Shown: one piece after another, positions 62,861-64,000 of the stretch | How positions within the stretch are numbered: position 1 is the first letter of the stretch | Layout: each line of letters opens with the position of its first letter | Assembly (NCBI RefSeq): GCF_002847505.1 | Contig: NZ_MXAV01000004.1 | Coordinates: 1-64,000 of the forward strand | Source of the DNA: Acidithiobacillus marinus | GTDB lineage: Bacteria; Pseudomonadota; Gammaproteobacteria; Acidithiobacillales; Acidithiobacillaceae | Length of the DNA: 64,000 nucleotides | Direction: 5' to 3' | The notes under the pieces: generated by a model | The model's input: only the letters and a program-made list of their open reading frames with translations | Told to the model about the DNA's origin: nothing | Databases searched by the model: none | Position numbers and translations under genes: made by a program

Positions 62861-63576
62861 TGCCGATTCCTATTCTGATGTATCACAATATTGCCAAAGC
62901 CCCTAAGGGAGTGAAGTTGCGGGGCTTGTATGTTTCTTCCCAACGCTTCCGGCGCCAGATGGGCTTATTGCGGCGCTTCGGCTATCAAGGCCTGTCCATG
63001 ACCGCCGCATTGCCATACTTACGCGGAGAAGCCCAAGGGAAAGTGGTAGCGATCACCTTTGATGATGGCTACCGAGATAATCTGGAAAACGCCTTGCCTA
63101 TTTTGCAGGATGTCGGCTTTACGGCGACCTGTTACATGGTCAGTGCGGCGATTGGTGGCGATAACCACTGGGATGCGGAACAATTGGGGGTACATAAACC
63201 CCTGATGTCTGTGGCAGAGCTGCGGCAATGGCAGGAAGCCGGTATGGAAGTCGGAGCCCATAGTCGTCATCACCCCCGCCTGCCAGAACTGCTGGAATCT
63301 GCACTGCGGGACGAAATAGGAGGCTCCCGAGAAGATCTGGAGTCGCTGCTGGGCGCCCCAGTTACACAGTTTTGTTACCCATACGGAGCCGCAGGACAGC
63401 GCGAGCAGGAAGCCGCAAAGCAGGCGGGTTTTCTTGCGGCGGTCTCCGTGCGCCGGGCGCGCGCATCACCCGGGAAAGAAAACCTTTATGATCTTCCCCG
63501 GGTGATGGTGGGAGGGCATCATGGTCCTCATGTGTTTCCCCTGCAAATCTGGACGCAGCACGAGGATCGTCATTGA
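62860..63576 (+). CDS. polysaccharide deacetylase family protein
   Basis: 238 residues. NodB-type: PILMYHNIAK, the catalytic/metal motif AITFDDGYRDN, HSRHHPRL with two His ligands, and FCYPYGAA. No signal peptide, so probably cytosolic or acting on lipid-linked substrate. Stop/start overlap with the glycosyltransferase (TAATG). Confidence 0.9.
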   Translation: MPIPILMYHNIAKAPKGVKLRGLYVSSQRFRRQMGLLRRFGYQGLSMTAALPYLRGEAQGKVVAITFDDGYRDNLENALPILQDVGFTATCYMVSAAIGGDNHWDAEQLGVHKPLMSVAELRQWQEAGMEVGAHSRHHPRLPELLESALRDEIGGSREDLESLLGAPVTQFCYPYGAAGQREQEAAKQAGFLAAVSVRRARASPGKENLYDLPRVMVGGHHGPHVFPLQIWTQHEDRH

Positions 63577-64000
63577 AAAATGAGCCGTGCATCCTTTGGG
63601 TGGGTACCAACCCGGGTGGCGGTGGCACGGAAACCCACATGATCACCCTGTGCTCCGCTTTGGCGGAAGCCGGCGCAGAAGTACACGCTTTTGTGCATCC
63701 CCAAGGGAAAATTGCCGAGTCTCTCGCGACCAGTCAGGTCGTTCTGCATTACGGGAAATTCCGCAATAGTGCGGATGTGCGCGGGATATTCGCCCTTGGA
63801 CGGCTGATCCAAAAAATACGTCCAGACTGGATGGTGGGCAGCTTTAGTAAGGAATACTGGCCGCTGGCTCTGCTCAGTCGCTTGCATGGCTGTCCACTGG
63901 TGTTGTTCAGGCATATGGATTTACGCCTCAGGCCCAGTACGCGCTGGCTGCTCTCCCGCTGGCCATTGCGTCTTTTCGCCATTTCCGAATATTTACGTGG
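63573..64000 (+). CDS. family 4 glycosyltransferase, N-terminal part
   Basis: 142 codons, continuing beyond the window. Starts TTG 63573, overlapping the previous stop (TTGA). N-terminal GT-B fold: ILWVGTNPGGGGTETHMITL with the glycine loop, then IRPDWMVGSF. Acceptor unknown; context indicates surface polysaccharide or glycolipid assembly. Confidence 0.8.
   Translation, partial: MKNEPCILWVGTNPGGGGTETHMITLCSALAEAGAEVHAFVHPQGKIAESLATSQVVLHYGKFRNSADVRGIFALGRLIQKIRPDWMVGSFSKEYWPLALLSRLHGCPLVLFRHMDLRLRPSTRWLLSRWPLRLFAISEYLR

Noticed and set aside
1-64000. CRISPR arrays, tRNA or rRNA genes, prophage genes
   Set aside because: No regularly spaced repeats, cloverleaf sequences, rRNA stretches or phage structural genes were seen; only rnpB was found as an RNA gene.

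Overview
The window looks like chromosome of a Gram-negative, autotrophic proteobacterium. The best guess is an Acidithiobacillus-like organism, inferred from gene content and order (for example a class I FBPase, SlyD, TraT, and a dcw cluster with a separate lpxC-dciA-secA block); no 16S or other diagnostic marker is present. Most of it is dense housekeeping sequence with very short or overlapping gene junctions. Two insertion sequences have each broken a gene.

Layout. 1-764: truncated ISL3-family element whose end abuts the C-terminal half of a YbjN-like gene. 0.7-9.8 kb: SPOR protein and argS, a MscS channel, an MFS exporter with divergent LysR regulator, then prmB, exodeoxyribonuclease III and rlmJ. 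9.8-14.9 kb: GST, a second exodeoxyribonuclease III, hemH, slyD, anmK, aroE. 14.9-21.9 kb: type IV pilus genes pilB-pilS-pilR-pilD with coaE and zapD; pilC is not here. 22-25.5 kb: fbp with a terminator, a TraT-like lipoprotein, sspB, a lytic transglycosylase, fis. 25.5-31.3 kb: the minus-strand set aroQ-accB-accC-prmA-DUF3426-fis, in which an ISAs1-type element (25884-27930, 10-bp target duplication) has cut the DUF3426 gene in frame and separated fis from its operon. 31.5-32.9 kb: a diiron desaturase-like protein and an LRV-repeat protein. 33-50.5 kb: a complete dcw cluster on the minus strand (mraZ-rsmH-ftsL-ftsI-murE-murF-mraY-murD-ftsW-murG-murC-murB-ddl-ftsQ-ftsA-ftsZ), preceded by a near-consensus promoter and a MraZ operator of four 10-bp repeats. 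50.8-51.1 kb: RNase P RNA. 51.3-55.2 kb: a small unknown gene, cca, an acyl-CoA synthetase and sspA. 55.5-64 kb: lpxC, dciA, secA, argJ, a Nudix-ThiE fusion, then a polyprenyl-phosphate-type glycosyltransferase, a polysaccharide deacetylase and the start of a GT4 glycosyltransferase running off the end.

Functionally the window combines envelope growth and division (dcw, lpxC, zapD, SPOR, anmK, lytic transglycosylase, glycan genes), protein quality control and export (secA, sspB, slyD), translation (argS, cca, rnpB, prmA, prmB, rlmJ), lipid, haem and shikimate metabolism, and surface pili. I did not find a wholly new system. The most informative signals are the two IS-disrupted genes, the DruA-like (DUF4338) ORF carried by the second IS, the compact MraZ regulatory region, the missing pilC, and several regulatory palindromes.
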